Shown here: positions 1 through 8,901 of the stretch, in pieces
Layout of the letters: every line of letters starts with the position of its first letter
Position numbering within the stretch: the stretch's first letter is position 1
NCBI GenBank assembly: GCA_003170035.1
Contig: PMZX01000202.1
Coordinates: forward strand, 1,211-15,176
From: Myxococcales bacterium
Lineage (GTDB): Bacteria; Myxococcota_A; Polyangia; Fen-1088
Reading direction: 5' to 3'
DNA length: 13,966 nucleotides
Notes under the pieces: generated by a model
What the model was told of the DNA's origin: nothing
Seen by the model: the letters and a program-made list of their open reading frames with translations, nothing else
The model's database searches: none
Program-made: the position numbers and the translations under genes

Positions 1-1239
1 CAAGCCTGCTGGACGCTGGCCCGAAATCACGCAGCCGCCGCCACTGTCGATCGCAGACCCCGTCACGGTCACGGGCAAGGTGGTCTCGGCGTGCTTGACC
101 GACGGCTCGATGGTGTCGTCTACCGCGAGATCAGCAGTCAGTGTCAAGGTGTATTGCCCTGGGTTGTGCGGGATCAGCACCGGCCGCTTGTCCGCGTTGA
201 CCGGGGCACACTCGTAGCCATCCCCACAGGTGGCGGTTCCGGCCGGGTTTCTTACTGTGTCGCTGGACCCCGGGGGCTGAGCGGTCACGAACCACTTGAA
301 GTTGACATTGACGCCCTGGCGGTTGGAAAAAAGCGACAGGTTGATGGTTTCGCCCGTCTTGGCCGTGACCAGCGGGGCCCCCACCACCTGGAAGACGGTC
401 TTGGGATCCAGACACTTGCTGGGATCGGGGTTCTTCGGGACGACCAGGCAGAATCCGTTCGTGTCGCAGGCATCGCCCATGCCGTCGTGGTCAGCATCTT
501 CCTGACCCGGGTTCGGGATGAGCGGGCAATTGTCCATGCCGTTGACCACACCGTCGCCGTCCGCATCGGAATCGCAGTTGTCGCCCACGCCGTCGCCGTC
601 AGTATCTTTCTGACTGGGGTTGGCAGCCAGGGGGCAATTGTCTACCGCGTCCAAGATGCCATCCCCGTCGGTATCGTCGCTGCAGCCTGATGTCACGTTG
701 GCTTTGAACGGACAAGGATCGTCCTTGTTGGGTATGCCGTCGCCGTCGATGTCGTCGTCACAGGCATCGCCCAGGCCGTCCCCGTCGGTGTCGATCTGCG
801 ACTTGTTGGGAACCAGCGGGCAATTGTCCGATTCGTTGGGAATGCCATCGTTGTCCATGTCCGGATCGCACACATCGCCGATCCCGTCCGCATCGTTGTC
901 CATCTGATCCCTGTTCGCGGCGTACTTGCAGTTGTCGCAGACATCCCCGACCCCGTCGCCGTCGGAATCGGCCTGATCCTGGTTGGGACGGAATGGACAA
1001 TTGTCGACATCATCCTCGTAGCCATCGCCATCAAAGTCGTCCGAGGTGGAGTACTTGGTGCCGATGTCCGTGTTGTTCACCAGGATTGCTCCGCCTCCAC
1101 CGCCCCCGCCACCACCGTTGTTTTTGGGTGTGCCGCAGAACCCGGTGCCGCATTCGCCATCGGTTTGCGCCATCACTGGCAACGCCAGCAACAAGACGGC
1201 GGCCAAGGTGTTTACCGAAAAGAACCTCGCCTTCCTCAT
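1..1239 (-). CDS. Secreted thrombospondin type 3 repeat protein, 3' end cut by window edge
   Basis: The frame is open for 413 codons from ATG at 1239 to base 1 with no stop, so the C-terminus lies outside the window. GGAG lies seven bases before this ATG. An ATG five bases upstream (1244) reads ATG-CGA-TGA and is ruled out. Residues 1-24 form a Sec signal peptide (basic MRKAR, hydrophobic core, cleavage after VMA). A run of nine glycines follows (42-50). Residues 68-259 carry about six TSP3-type calcium-binding repeats of the form DxDGDGxxDxxDNCP, with paired cysteines. Residues about 280-395 look like a beta-sandwich (PKD or Ig-like) domain, ending in a VTVTG strand. The last visible residues read DSGGGCVISGQRPAGL. 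TSP3 repeats bind Ca2+ and are common in secreted or outer-surface proteins of Myxococcota. The specific function is unknown. I am confident of the reading frame and repeat class, less so of the Ig-like domain. Confidence 0.9.
   Translation of the reverse strand, partial: MRKARFFSVNTLAAVLLLALPVMAQTDGECGTGFCGTPKNNGGGGGGGGGAILVNNTDIGTKYSTSDDFDGDGYEDDVDNCPFRPNQDQADSDGDGVGDVCDNCKYAANRDQMDNDADGIGDVCDPDMDNDGIPNESDNCPLVPNKSQIDTDGDGLGDACDDDIDGDGIPNKDDPCPFKANVTSGCSDDTDGDGILDAVDNCPLAANPSQKDTDGDGVGDNCDSDADGDGVVNGMDNCPLIPNPGQEDADHDGMGDACDTNGFCLVVPKNPDPSKCLDPKTVFQVVGAPLVTAKTGETINLSLFSNRQGVNVNFKWFVTAQPPGSSDTVRNPAGTATCGDGYECAPVNADKRPVLIPHNPGQYTLTLTADLAVDDTIEPSVKHAETTLPVTVTGSAIDSGGGCVISGQRPAGL
463..1038 (-). 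repeat. TSP3 calcium-binding repeat array within the CDS
   Basis: These are about six degenerate protein-level repeats in the secreted protein. Each contains a DxDxDGxxD calcium loop and most contain DNCP(L/F), followed by (D/N)xxQxDxDxDGxGDxCD. At DNA level the recurring word GACAATTG(C/T)CC, encoding DNCP, marks four or five of the units. The units differ in sequence, so the array is old rather than a recent tandem duplication. The fourth unit, near residues 175-190, is irregular (DPCPFKAN followed by SGCSDD). Confidence 0.85.
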
Positions 1240-1404
1240 CGCATGTCTCCTTTCGCGGCTCGCGAGTTGGACTACGTCAATGTCGGACCGGCTTGATCGT
1301 AACATGTTTGGAAAAGCGCCGATGGCAAATTCTCCTTTTAATTTCCGTACTTTAACCGACATTACCGCACCCGCAGCGTTTGTACGCCGAATTACAGTTG
1401 GAGA

Positions 1405-1428
1405 ATGGTGAGTAAGCTAACTCACCAT
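1405..1428. repeat. Perfect 9-bp inverted repeat, possible terminator or operator
   Basis: ATGGTGAGT (1405-1413) and ACTCACCAT (1420-1428) are perfect reverse complements around a six-base loop. The element lies about 20 bases past the stop of the lipoprotein gene that ends at 1449 and about 165 bases before the TSP3 gene start, in a locally AT-richer stretch. Its position fits termination of the minus-strand lipoprotein operon, but no clear U-tract follows on that strand (ATTCTCC). A protein-binding operator for the TSP3 gene is also possible. Confidence 0.55.
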
Positions 1429-1448
1429 GAAACCACTATAATTTCTGG

Positions 1449-1922
1449 CTAGGGCGCCGTCTGTGCCGAGTTGAAACGCAACACGTAGGAGCAGTAGGCA
1501 TCGCTCGACAGCTCGACCAAATGATCGCCGGGCCGGGTGGTGTGGATGGGCATGGCGATGATCCCGTCTTCACCCGCCTCCCGGAAAATGTCGGCGCCTG
1601 CGCTGTCGAAGGTTGCCTTCTCGTTGCAGCTCGGTTCCGAGACTTCCAGTCGCAAAGAGGTGCCGGGAGCGTGGCGATTGTCGAGATAGATCTCGAACTT
1701 CAGATCGGATTCGCCCATGGTGCGCACGATGAAGCGGCGGGCACTGGGGAAATCCCCGTCCAGGTAGTGGCTGGTGTCGAGCACACAGCGGGCGGTGGCC
1801 CCGCAGGCGGTGGGAATGCTGTCTTCGCAGACCGTGCGATCGCGGCCCAAGGTGAAGAACGATTCGTTGCTGCAGGCACCAAGCCCGAACAGCACGAACG
1901 CCAGGGCGATCCATCCTGTCAC
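1449..1922 (-). CDS. Small predicted lipoprotein, third gene of a lipoprotein operon
   Basis: The product is 157 aa and I recognise no family. It starts with GTG (1920-1922), which overlaps the TGA stop of the upstream gene as GTGA, so translation is probably coupled. Residues 1-17 are a lipoprotein signal: a hydrophobic stretch, then the lipobox L14-G15-A16-C17, with S18 and N19 after the cysteine. The mature part holds five more cysteines (32, 40, 46, 99, 143), an odd number, three of them clustered near the N-terminus. Alternating polar and hydrophobic segments (RRFIVRTM, LKFEIYLD, TSLRLEVS, DHLVELS, CSYVLRF) suggest a small mostly-beta domain, perhaps resembling pre-peptidase C-terminal-type sandwiches, but I cannot confirm that. 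It is probably anchored in the outer membrane. The gene is certain as a coding region; its function is unknown. Confidence 0.8.
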   Translation of the reverse strand: MTGWIALAFVLFGLGACSNESFFTLGRDRTVCEDSIPTACGATARCVLDTSHYLDGDFPSARRFIVRTMGESDLKFEIYLDNRHAPGTSLRLEVSEPSCNEKATFDSAGADIFREAGEDGIIAMPIHTTRPGDHLVELSSDAYCSYVLRFNSAQTAP

Positions 1923-2374
1923 AGGGCCTCGACCTTTGCCTGGAAGTCGCCGTTAAGCGTGCGCCCCGCGGGATCCGCCAGGGTGGTGCGGAACAAACCC
2001 GTGATGTCCGCGTTGGCGACGGGCTCTTGGTCGAAGTGGATCTTGCCCACCTGCAGCGGAAAATCGGTGGTGGTGGATTCCACACGCTGAACCGTCCCCC
2101 GCGGCAGCCCGTTCACCTGCGCCGTCAGGTCGATGTCCGTCCCCGCCACCGGTTGGATGTCGCCGATGCTCACCGTCACCTTCACAGTCTTGGCCAGCAC
2201 GGTCTGCCCGGAGGTGCGCAGGTACTCGACCGAGACCTCGTCACCCACGCGGGTAGCCTGCACCTTGTCGAAGTCCAATGTGAACACCTGCGACACGCTG
2301 CCGTACAGGCGATTGGGTGGGTCGCCACAACCGGCGAGAAGAAACAAAGGAACAAGAAATAGAGCGGCGCGCAT
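1919..2374 (-). CDS. Small predicted lipoprotein, middle gene of the operon
   Basis: The product is 151 aa and its family is unknown. The start is ATG at 2372-2374, sharing one base with the upstream TGA (TGATG). A longer in-frame extension up to 2536 exists but would overlap the upstream gene by more than 160 bases and lacks a signal peptide. The chosen start places a textbook lipoprotein signal at the N-terminus: MR, a hydrophobic core, then lipobox L13-A14-G15-C16, followed by GDPP. The mature part is about 135 residues, beta-rich in appearance, with no other cysteine. It ends in VEAL just inside the GTGA junction with the next gene. The tight overlaps on both sides imply co-production of three envelope lipoproteins, perhaps parts of one complex, but nothing in the sequence names that complex. 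Confidence 0.8.
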   Translation of the reverse strand: MRAALFLVPLFLLAGCGDPPNRLYGSVSQVFTLDFDKVQATRVGDEVSVEYLRTSGQTVLAKTVKVTVSIGDIQPVAGTDIDLTAQVNGLPRGTVQRVESTTTDFPLQVGKIHFDQEPVANADITGLFRTTLADPAGRTLNGDFQAKVEAL

Positions 2375-3735
2375 CAGGGCTCCTTGGCAACTCGCAGGAT
2401 TGCCTTGCTGGCCCCTGCGACAAGATCGTAGTAGCTCGACTGGAAGGCGATCACGGCCTTGCCTCCTGCGAAGGCCAGCGCGGTGTACTGACCGTCGCTG
2501 ACACCGCTTTCGCCGGTTATCTTCTGAATACTCCAAGTCCCGGCGCTGCGACGGGCGAGATACAGGCCGTCCTTGTCCACATCGCAGCCTGTGCTCACAC
2601 CGTAGTCGTTGCAGCGATAGTAGGCGATGGCAGGATTGCCGTTGTCGTCGAAGGCCAGGGAAGGGTAGTAGCCGGTGATCCCATCGCGGTCCACGCTCTC
2701 CGCCGCGGTCCAGGTGCTTCCGTCACTGGATTCGCTGTAGGCCAGAAGCTGGCGAGCATCATCGAAGTAGGCCAGGGCGTGCAGGCCCTGGCTGCTGACG
2801 GCGAATCCGATCTGTTCGCGGATCTTCCCCACGAACAGTTTCTTCGCTTCCCAGCCCTGGGCGATCTCGTGGTCGAGCCAAATCGCCGGCTGGGTCATAT
2901 TGTAGTGGACGATGGCGGCCTTGCCCGCTGGCGAAAAGCCGAGCCGGATGTAACTGCCGCCGCCCCGGGCCACGTCTGCCGTGAAAATCGAGTAGGCATC
3001 ACCGCGCGCGAACTCCACATCCGAACTATCGAGGTCCGTGGATGCGAACCCAAAGTGGAGATCGCGAAACGCGACCGCCAGCTTGCCGGAGGCAGGATCG
3101 AGTGCCGCCGCCGGCCAGTAGCCCGTGGCATCGCCCAAATTGCACACGTTCTGTGCCGCGCAGTTGGCTGCTTGGTCAGGCGGCATGCCGCTGGACGCGG
3201 AATCTGCGGCGATGGTGCGCGGAGTGCCCAAAGTGCCACCGCTCACGCTGGCCAGCAAGAGATCCGAGGCCCCGCAGCGCATGTTTGCCGACGGACCACC
3301 CGTGTAGGCGAGCCACGGCTCGCCCGCCTGGTCGAAAGCCAGGCCCACGCCCATCATGGCAGCGTAGGGCTGCGACGTGGCGATCTTCCCGACGAAGCCG
3401 CTGGCCGAAGGAAGCACCACGCAGATGTCGAAAACGGCGGCTGTGGCCGCACGCGCTTCGATGGTGCAGGTGGCCTGTCCGCTGGTTTGTGCCAGGGAGG
3501 CAAACGCCACCTGCGTGCCCGACGCTGCGGCCACGGTCTGGTAGCCCGCCTGCTGCCCGCATTCGGGAACATCGAAGAACTGCCAGACGGTGGAGCTCGG
3601 TGCTGTCTCGCTCGCCACCTGTCCGTCCCGCTTGCTGGCACCGGCATCGGGCTCGCCGCCACTGCCCCCCGAACAGGAGAAACCCCAGGTTCCGACAAAC
3701 GCAACCGACAACATGATCGCAGTGCGCACGCGCAA
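2374..3735 (-). CDS. Predicted beta-propeller lipoprotein, first gene of the operon
   Basis: The product is 453 aa. The listed start is TTG (3733-3735), with GGTGG seven bases upstream. GTG at codon 3 or ATG at codon 8 (3712-3714) could also serve. All keep a hydrophobic signal ending at C21 in the context GFSC, a relaxed lipobox, followed by a Gly/Ser linker. From about residue 125 on, six segments recur with the pattern (L/I)AFDxxGxPxIAYY: GLAFDQAGEPWLAY, AALDPASGKLAVAF, RLGFSPAGKAAIVHY, FAVSSQGLHALAYF, SLAFDDNGNPAIAYY and TALAFAGGKAVIAF. This is typical of BNR/sialidase-like or integrin-like propeller blades. I see no catalytic signature, so a binding or scaffold role is more likely than enzymatic activity. 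It leads the lipoprotein operon and its stop overlaps the next start as TGATG. The fold is inferred from repeat pattern only. Confidence 0.82.
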   Translation of the reverse strand: MRVRTAIMLSVAFVGTWGFSCSGGSGGEPDAGASKRDGQVASETAPSSTVWQFFDVPECGQQAGYQTVAAASGTQVAFASLAQTSGQATCTIEARAATAAVFDICVVLPSASGFVGKIATSQPYAAMMGVGLAFDQAGEPWLAYTGGPSANMRCGASDLLLASVSGGTLGTPRTIAADSASSGMPPDQAANCAAQNVCNLGDATGYWPAAALDPASGKLAVAFRDLHFGFASTDLDSSDVEFARGDAYSIFTADVARGGGSYIRLGFSPAGKAAIVHYNMTQPAIWLDHEIAQGWEAKKLFVGKIREQIGFAVSSQGLHALAYFDDARQLLAYSESSDGSTWTAAESVDRDGITGYYPSLAFDDNGNPAIAYYRCNDYGVSTGCDVDKDGLYLARRSAGTWSIQKITGESGVSDGQYTALAFAGGKAVIAFQSSYYDLVAGASKAILRVAKEP

Positions 3736-3844
3736 TCAGTGTCCACCCACCGTGCAAGCCCGTCAACCTGGTGGGGCAAGGTGAACAAGGGTACTCATCG
3801 GTACGCATGACCACGGCATCATAGGTCCGCTCATATCCTGATCA

Positions 3845-3894
3845 CCCAGGCCCGCCAGCTCGTGGCGAACGCGGCGGTGGCGCAGCGGCCTGGG
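3845..3894 (-). terminator. GC-rich stem-loop just after xseA
   Basis: CCCAGGCC (3845-3852) pairs perfectly with GGCCTGGG (3887-3894) around a loop of 34 bases that can itself pair further (CGCCA with TGGCG). It starts nine bases after the xseA stop, a typical terminator position, and separates xseA from the lipoprotein operon. There is no U-tract on the minus strand (TGATCAGG follows), so it would be at best an atypical terminator or an mRNA-stabilising hairpin. Confidence 0.35.
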
Positions 3895-3902
3895 CCCCCC
3901 GC

Positions 3903-5501
3903 CTAACTTCCCCGTCGAGCAACGATCTCTTCGATGCGCGTGAGCAGGTCGCCGTCGCGCAGGGTGACCGTCACGTCGTCACCCTGGTGCAGGCCGGTGC
4001 AGCTTCGTAGCACCTGGCCGTCAGGTCCGCGTGTCAGGCTGTAGCCGCGATCCAGCACCTTGAGCGGCGAGAGCGCGTCGAGCTTGCCGGCCAGCGCTTC
4101 CAGGCTGCGACGTCGATGCGCCAACAGGGAGGTACCCGCGGCGACCAGGCGCCGCTCCACTGCGACCAGAGCGCTGCACTGATCGGCGATCCGGCGCTGG
4201 GGATGCGAGCGAAAAAGACGCGCCTCGAGCGCGCGCAGGTCGGCGCGGCGTCGGGCGGTGGCAGCGTGCAGGGAGCGGGCCGCGCGTTCTACGAAGTCGT
4301 CAAGACCCTGACGGCGCTCGTCGATGAGTCGGCGCGGATCGCCGAGCGCGCTCCGCGTCCGTTCCAGGTGCAGGCGCAGGGAGCGCGTCTCGCCCAGCAG
4401 GGCCCGACCCATGCGCCGCCCCAGCAGCCGAACCTCGGCCAGCAGGTCCGCTGCCACCGGTACGGCCAGCTCGGCCGCTGCCGAGGGCGTGGGCGCGCGC
4501 AGGTCAGCCACGAAGTCGGCGATGGTGAAGTCGGTCTCGTGGCCGACTGCCGAGATGACCGGGACCGGGCAGGCGGCAATGGCTCGCGCCAGGGTTTCGT
4601 CGTTGAAGGCCCACAGGTCCTCTAGCGAGCCACCCCCGCGCGCCACGATGACCACGTCCACGTCGGGAACTTTCACGATCTCGGCCAGGGCCGCCACGAT
4701 GGCAGCGGCCGCGCCCTCGCCCTGCACCGGTGTTGGCGCCAGCAGAATGGGCACCGGGAACCGGCGGTGGGCCACCCGTACGATGTCGCGAATTACCGCG
4801 CCCTGGGCAGAGGTCACCACGCCCAGCCGTCGTGGCAAGAAGGGCAGGGGACGTTTGCGCTCGGGATCGAAAAGACCCTCGGCCGCCAGCTTCTGCTTGA
4901 GCTGCTCGAAGGCCAGCGCCAGGGCACCCGCACCCGCCGGCTCGATTCCGTGCACAGAGAGTTGGAAGCGGCCGCGCGCCTCGTAGATGGTCAGGCGGCC
5001 ACGACAACGCACCTGCTGGCCGTCTTGCAGCCGAAAGCGCAAGCGAGCCGCCTCGCGTGCGTACATCACGCAGTCGAGTTGCGCTTCGGCATCCTTCAGG
5101 GTGAAGTAGAGGTGTCCGTTGGCCGACCGCTTGAGGCCGGATACCTCGCCCTCGACGCGCAGATCGGAGAAGCGGGATTCGAGAGTGAGTCGAGCCGCGC
5201 GGACCAGGTCGGACACGGCGAAGATGCGCGTGTCCTGGGCTGCCAGCGATCCGCCAGCCGGTGGGCCGGCCGCCAGCGCCTCGCGACCCGCCGCGGGCTG
5301 AAAGACCGCCGGGCGGTCGCCGGCAGCGGCGATGTGGACTGGCGGGGCAGCATCGGCCGGCTTTGCTGTGCCGGCGGCGAGGGCGGCATCCGGCTGCGTT
5401 GGCCCTGCCAATCGGCTGTCAAAGGAAAGCTGGCCCGCGTCCTCCACCGGCGCAGGCTTGGACGCCGCATCCGGCGGGGTCTTGCCCCGGCGTGGGCTCA
5501 C
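3903..5501 (-). CDS. xseA: Exodeoxyribonuclease VII large subunit
   Basis: XseA pairs with XseB to degrade single-stranded DNA to oligonucleotides in repair and recombination in the cytoplasm. Family hallmarks are clear. An OB-fold nucleic-acid-binding domain lies at about 92-190 (VSDLVRAARLTLES, VEGEVSG, GHLYFTLKD). The catalytic region follows with RLGVVTSAQGAVIRDI (225-240), PVQGEGAA (258-265), VIVARGGGSLEDLWAFNDE (284-302) and SAVGHETDFTIADFVAD (317-333). The C-terminus has the LxRGYSL motif. At 532 aa it is longer than the roughly 450-aa norm, because about 90 Ala/Pro-rich residues precede the OB fold. The start is GTG (5499-5501), overlapping the upstream lipoprotein stop as GTGA, which supports the long form. 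A shorter form starting near the OB fold cannot be excluded. No xseB is visible next to it, although the two are often neighbours. Confidence 0.96.
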   Translation of the reverse strand: MSPRRGKTPPDAASKPAPVEDAGQLSFDSRLAGPTQPDAALAAGTAKPADAAPPVHIAAAGDRPAVFQPAAGREALAAGPPAGGSLAAQDTRIFAVSDLVRAARLTLESRFSDLRVEGEVSGLKRSANGHLYFTLKDAEAQLDCVMYAREAARLRFRLQDGQQVRCRGRLTIYEARGRFQLSVHGIEPAGAGALALAFEQLKQKLAAEGLFDPERKRPLPFLPRRLGVVTSAQGAVIRDIVRVAHRRFPVPILLAPTPVQGEGAAAAIVAALAEIVKVPDVDVVIVARGGGSLEDLWAFNDETLARAIAACPVPVISAVGHETDFTIADFVADLRAPTPSAAAELAVPVAADLLAEVRLLGRRMGRALLGETRSLRLHLERTRSALGDPRRLIDERRQGLDDFVERAARSLHAATARRRADLRALEARLFRSHPQRRIADQCSALVAVERRLVAAGTSLLAHRRRSLEALAGKLDALSPLKVLDRGYSLTRGPDGQVLRSCTGLHQGDDVTVTLRDGDLLTRIEEIVARRGS

Positions 5502-6100
5502 CGCAATCCCCGCGCCGCCGCCCGCTCGTAGTCCGCGGCATTGGTGCGCAAGGCTTCCAGATCCGCACTGGCCGCGCGCTGGAGCGCCTCGGCCTCATCG
5601 GCCAGACCCGCGAAGCCCCAGCCGAAAGCCAGCCGACTGGTCTTGCGAAACAGCAGCCGACCGGAAGGCCAAACGATTTCAGCCTCGGTGCCTGCGGCAT
5701 TAACCGTAGGCACCCGATCGCCCGCGGCCGCCAGTTGCGCGGCCAGAGCCGGCCACACATCGGCGGCGAGCGACTTGGCGAACAGCGCGGCGGCGTTCTC
5801 GCTGGTGGCCGCCGGCTCGAAGCGCCGGATCATGCGCTCGCGCTGCTGTCCGTCGGGAACGTTGCTGAGCGTGATGTCGTAGGACTCGCGCCCGGCGCGG
5901 TGAACACTCATCCACGACCATTGCGTGGCCAGATCCAGCGCACCCCAGAGTCGGGCCGGATCTCGCGCCGCCACCGCCGCTGCCAGCCGCACCTTGGCCT
6001 CAGCCGGCGTCTTGGACCCGCGCTGCCCGCAGGCTGCAAGCATGGGCAGCGCCAGCAGGATCGCCGTGAGGGTGATGCTGGGGGAGAATCGGATCTTCAC
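5498..6100 (-). CDS. Predicted lipoprotein upstream of and coupled to xseA
   Basis: The product is 200 aa with a GTG start (6098-6100) and no convincing Shine-Dalgarno. Residues 1-24 form a clear lipoprotein signal (MKIRF, hydrophobic core, lipobox L21-A22-A23-C24, then GQRG). The mature part begins with a helical segment rich in Ala and charged residues (TPAEAKVRLAAAVAARDPARLWGALD). This resembles the NTF2-like or 'DUF4878-type' pattern in which a short helix counts small ARDP-type steps. The later ESYDITLSN, EIVWPSGRLLFRK and WGFAGLADEAEAL segments would suit such a cone-shaped alpha+beta fold. That resemblance is a guess. The only cysteine is C24. Its stop overlaps the xseA start, so an envelope lipoprotein and a cytoplasmic nuclease are made from one message with no obvious shared task. 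Confidence 0.82.
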   Translation of the reverse strand: MKIRFSPSITLTAILLALPMLAACGQRGSKTPAEAKVRLAAAVAARDPARLWGALDLATQWSWMSVHRAGRESYDITLSNVPDGQQRERMIRRFEPAATSENAAALFAKSLAADVWPALAAQLAAAGDRVPTVNAAGTEAEIVWPSGRLLFRKTSRLAFGWGFAGLADEAEALQRAASADLEALRTNAADYERAAARGLR

Positions 6101-6261
6101 AGGCTATGACCGTGCAATCGAGTTGTTCTTGCAAGCGAAGCTAATGCTGGCCGACCCAATACGCAACGGTTGGACGTCTTGATCCCGTGATGGCCCAGAA
6201 GGTCGTGGCCGTGGTCGTAGCCGACTGAACAGATGACCCTACGCCTCCCCGAACGGATTCG

Positions 6262-6270
6262 TGCTAGATT
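6262..6270 (+). promoter_or_regulatory. Possible extended -10 element for the 380-aa membrane protein gene
   Basis: TGCTAGATT gives a TGn extension plus TAGATT (4 of 6 to TATAAT), about 15 bases before the GTG at 6286. I see no matching -35. A similar word, TGCTAAAAT, stands before the 98-aa gene at 9902, which slightly raises confidence. Transcription from here would leave a very short leader. Confidence 0.3.
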
Positions 6271-6285
6271 TCTGCGCGCTCGACG

Positions 6286-7428
6286 GTGACCGACGAAAGC
6301 AAAACCCCGCCCCTTCCGGCTGCAGGGCCACTGCCCGACGGGCTTGCCGCGCCCGCAGGACAGGACGAGTTCGCCGGCATTCCGTCCTCGCGCGGGCGTC
6401 ATCCAGCGATCGCGCTGGGGACGGCGGCGCTGGCCTGCTTCTTGATCTTTCAGCTCAGGAGCGACCTGCGCTATGCCCTCTCGCCTGGCGTGGCGCAGGA
6501 TCTGGGCGACGCGCGTCGGCTCAGCACGACCAAGCCCGAGGCGTGGCCGGTCAACCGATACGTGCGCCTGGCGGGCCATGCCGATCGTGAAAGCGCGGTG
6601 GTGCTGGACACACAGGGGTCGTGGCACTTCACCCAGTTTTTCCGACTGCTCGGCACCAACAACCGGATCTTCGTCAGGCGCACGGCTGACCCTTTGCCGG
6701 CCGAGTTGGCCGCGCATGACGTGTTCGTGGGCCGGCTCATGCGCTTTTCCGATCTGTCGTTTCAGGAGGCGATCCGCCGGCACTTCGTGGGTCACGTAAG
6801 CGCCACCCACTTCTTCGCGCCCGCCGACGTCAGGGCTGCGCTCGCCCAGTCATCTGGTGGCTCGCTGGCGCTCACCGACCTGCTCGGCGATCGCGTGTCG
6901 CTTGCTGCCAACGACGAGCTGGTCATCGACATGGACCGTCCCGGCCAGATGCGGATCGAGTTGTTGCGCGAGCGATTCTCCGATCAGGCCAAGGCCCGCG
7001 CCGCGGTCGAACAGCAAGGAGGGCAGGTGATCGAGACCCCCAGCGACGCCGTCGATCCCAAGCGGCTGGCCCTGGTGGTGGCGTTCCCGCCCGAGCGGCG
7101 TGACCAGGCCTTGCAGACGCTGGGTGAACGAGATCGCCAGCTGCATATCCAACCTGCCCGCACCACACACAAGGTGCGCGTTGCCGACCTGGGCGCCACG
7201 GCCGAAGCGATGGTGGTCAAGAGCGCGGGCGCCGAATCGCAAGTCTTCCCGGTCGCCCAGATCCAGGGCATCGGCACCCTGGCCGCGGTGCAGATCTCCG
7301 ACGACGCGCTCATCCTCTTCGAAGGTGAACGGCCGCGCGACCATCTCAAGTCGCTCATCATCGCGGCCTTCTTGCTCGGCTTCGCGGTTATCAATCTGCT
7401 GGCTCTGCGCCGTCGGGACGATACATAA
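6286..7428 (+). CDS. Two-pass membrane protein with large periplasmic domain, upstream of cysS
   Basis: The product is 380 aa with a GTG start; the first in-frame ATG lies far inside the conserved-looking region. The N-terminal tail of about 38 residues is Pro/Ala-rich and probably cytoplasmic (RGRH just before the membrane). The first membrane helix is at about 40-57 (AIALGTAALACFLIF). A soluble region spans 58-353 and the second helix is at about 355-374, ending in RRRDDT, so both ends should face the cytoplasm and the middle the periplasm. The soluble part mixes alpha and beta segments (SAVVLDTQGSWHFTQFF, ALILFEGERPRDH), and I recognise no catalytic motif. Nine bases separate it from cysS, so the two are probably co-transcribed. 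I have seen unnamed proteins of this design in Deltaproteobacteria but cannot assign a function. Confidence 0.8.
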   Translation: MTDESKTPPLPAAGPLPDGLAAPAGQDEFAGIPSSRGRHPAIALGTAALACFLIFQLRSDLRYALSPGVAQDLGDARRLSTTKPEAWPVNRYVRLAGHADRESAVVLDTQGSWHFTQFFRLLGTNNRIFVRRTADPLPAELAAHDVFVGRLMRFSDLSFQEAIRRHFVGHVSATHFFAPADVRAALAQSSGGSLALTDLLGDRVSLAANDELVIDMDRPGQMRIELLRERFSDQAKARAAVEQQGGQVIETPSDAVDPKRLALVVAFPPERRDQALQTLGERDRQLHIQPARTTHKVRVADLGATAEAMVVKSAGAESQVFPVAQIQGIGTLAAVQISDDALILFEGERPRDHLKSLIIAAFLLGFAVINLLALRRRDDT

Positions 7429-7437
7429 GGCGCCATC

Positions 7438-8897
<1,460 letters not shown>

Positions 8898-8901
<4 letters not shown>

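Noticed and set aside
91..690. Open plus-strand frame of 199 codons at the left end
   Set aside because: It is the reverse of the TSP3 repeats. Its apparent internal repeats (AVAVSIFLT-like) simply mirror the GACAATTG/DGDG repeat DNA on the other strand.
1245..1350. Possible 18-codon leader peptide upstream of the TSP3 gene, TTG start after AAAAGGAG on the minus strand
   Set aside because: A good Shine-Dalgarno is present but the start is TTG, the peptide has no attenuator-like residue run and there is no terminator/antiterminator pair.
2317..3810. Open plus-strand frame of 497 codons opposite the lipoprotein operon
   Set aside because: It runs antisense to three overlapping genes that have signal peptides, lipoboxes and blade repeats. 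Its own product is a Gly/Arg/His/Ala-rich string without domains, as expected from the mirror of GC-rich coding DNA.
3841..3902. tRNA-like structure between xseA and the lipoprotein operon
   Set aside because: The stems form one long GC hairpin. There is no cloverleaf, T-loop GTTCRA box or acceptor-stem pairing of the right length.
4767..6109. Two long plus-strand frames (254 and 282 codons) opposite xseA and its lipoprotein neighbour
   Set aside because: They overlap each other and lie antisense to motif-rich xseA; Arg/Gly/Pro-rich shadow products.
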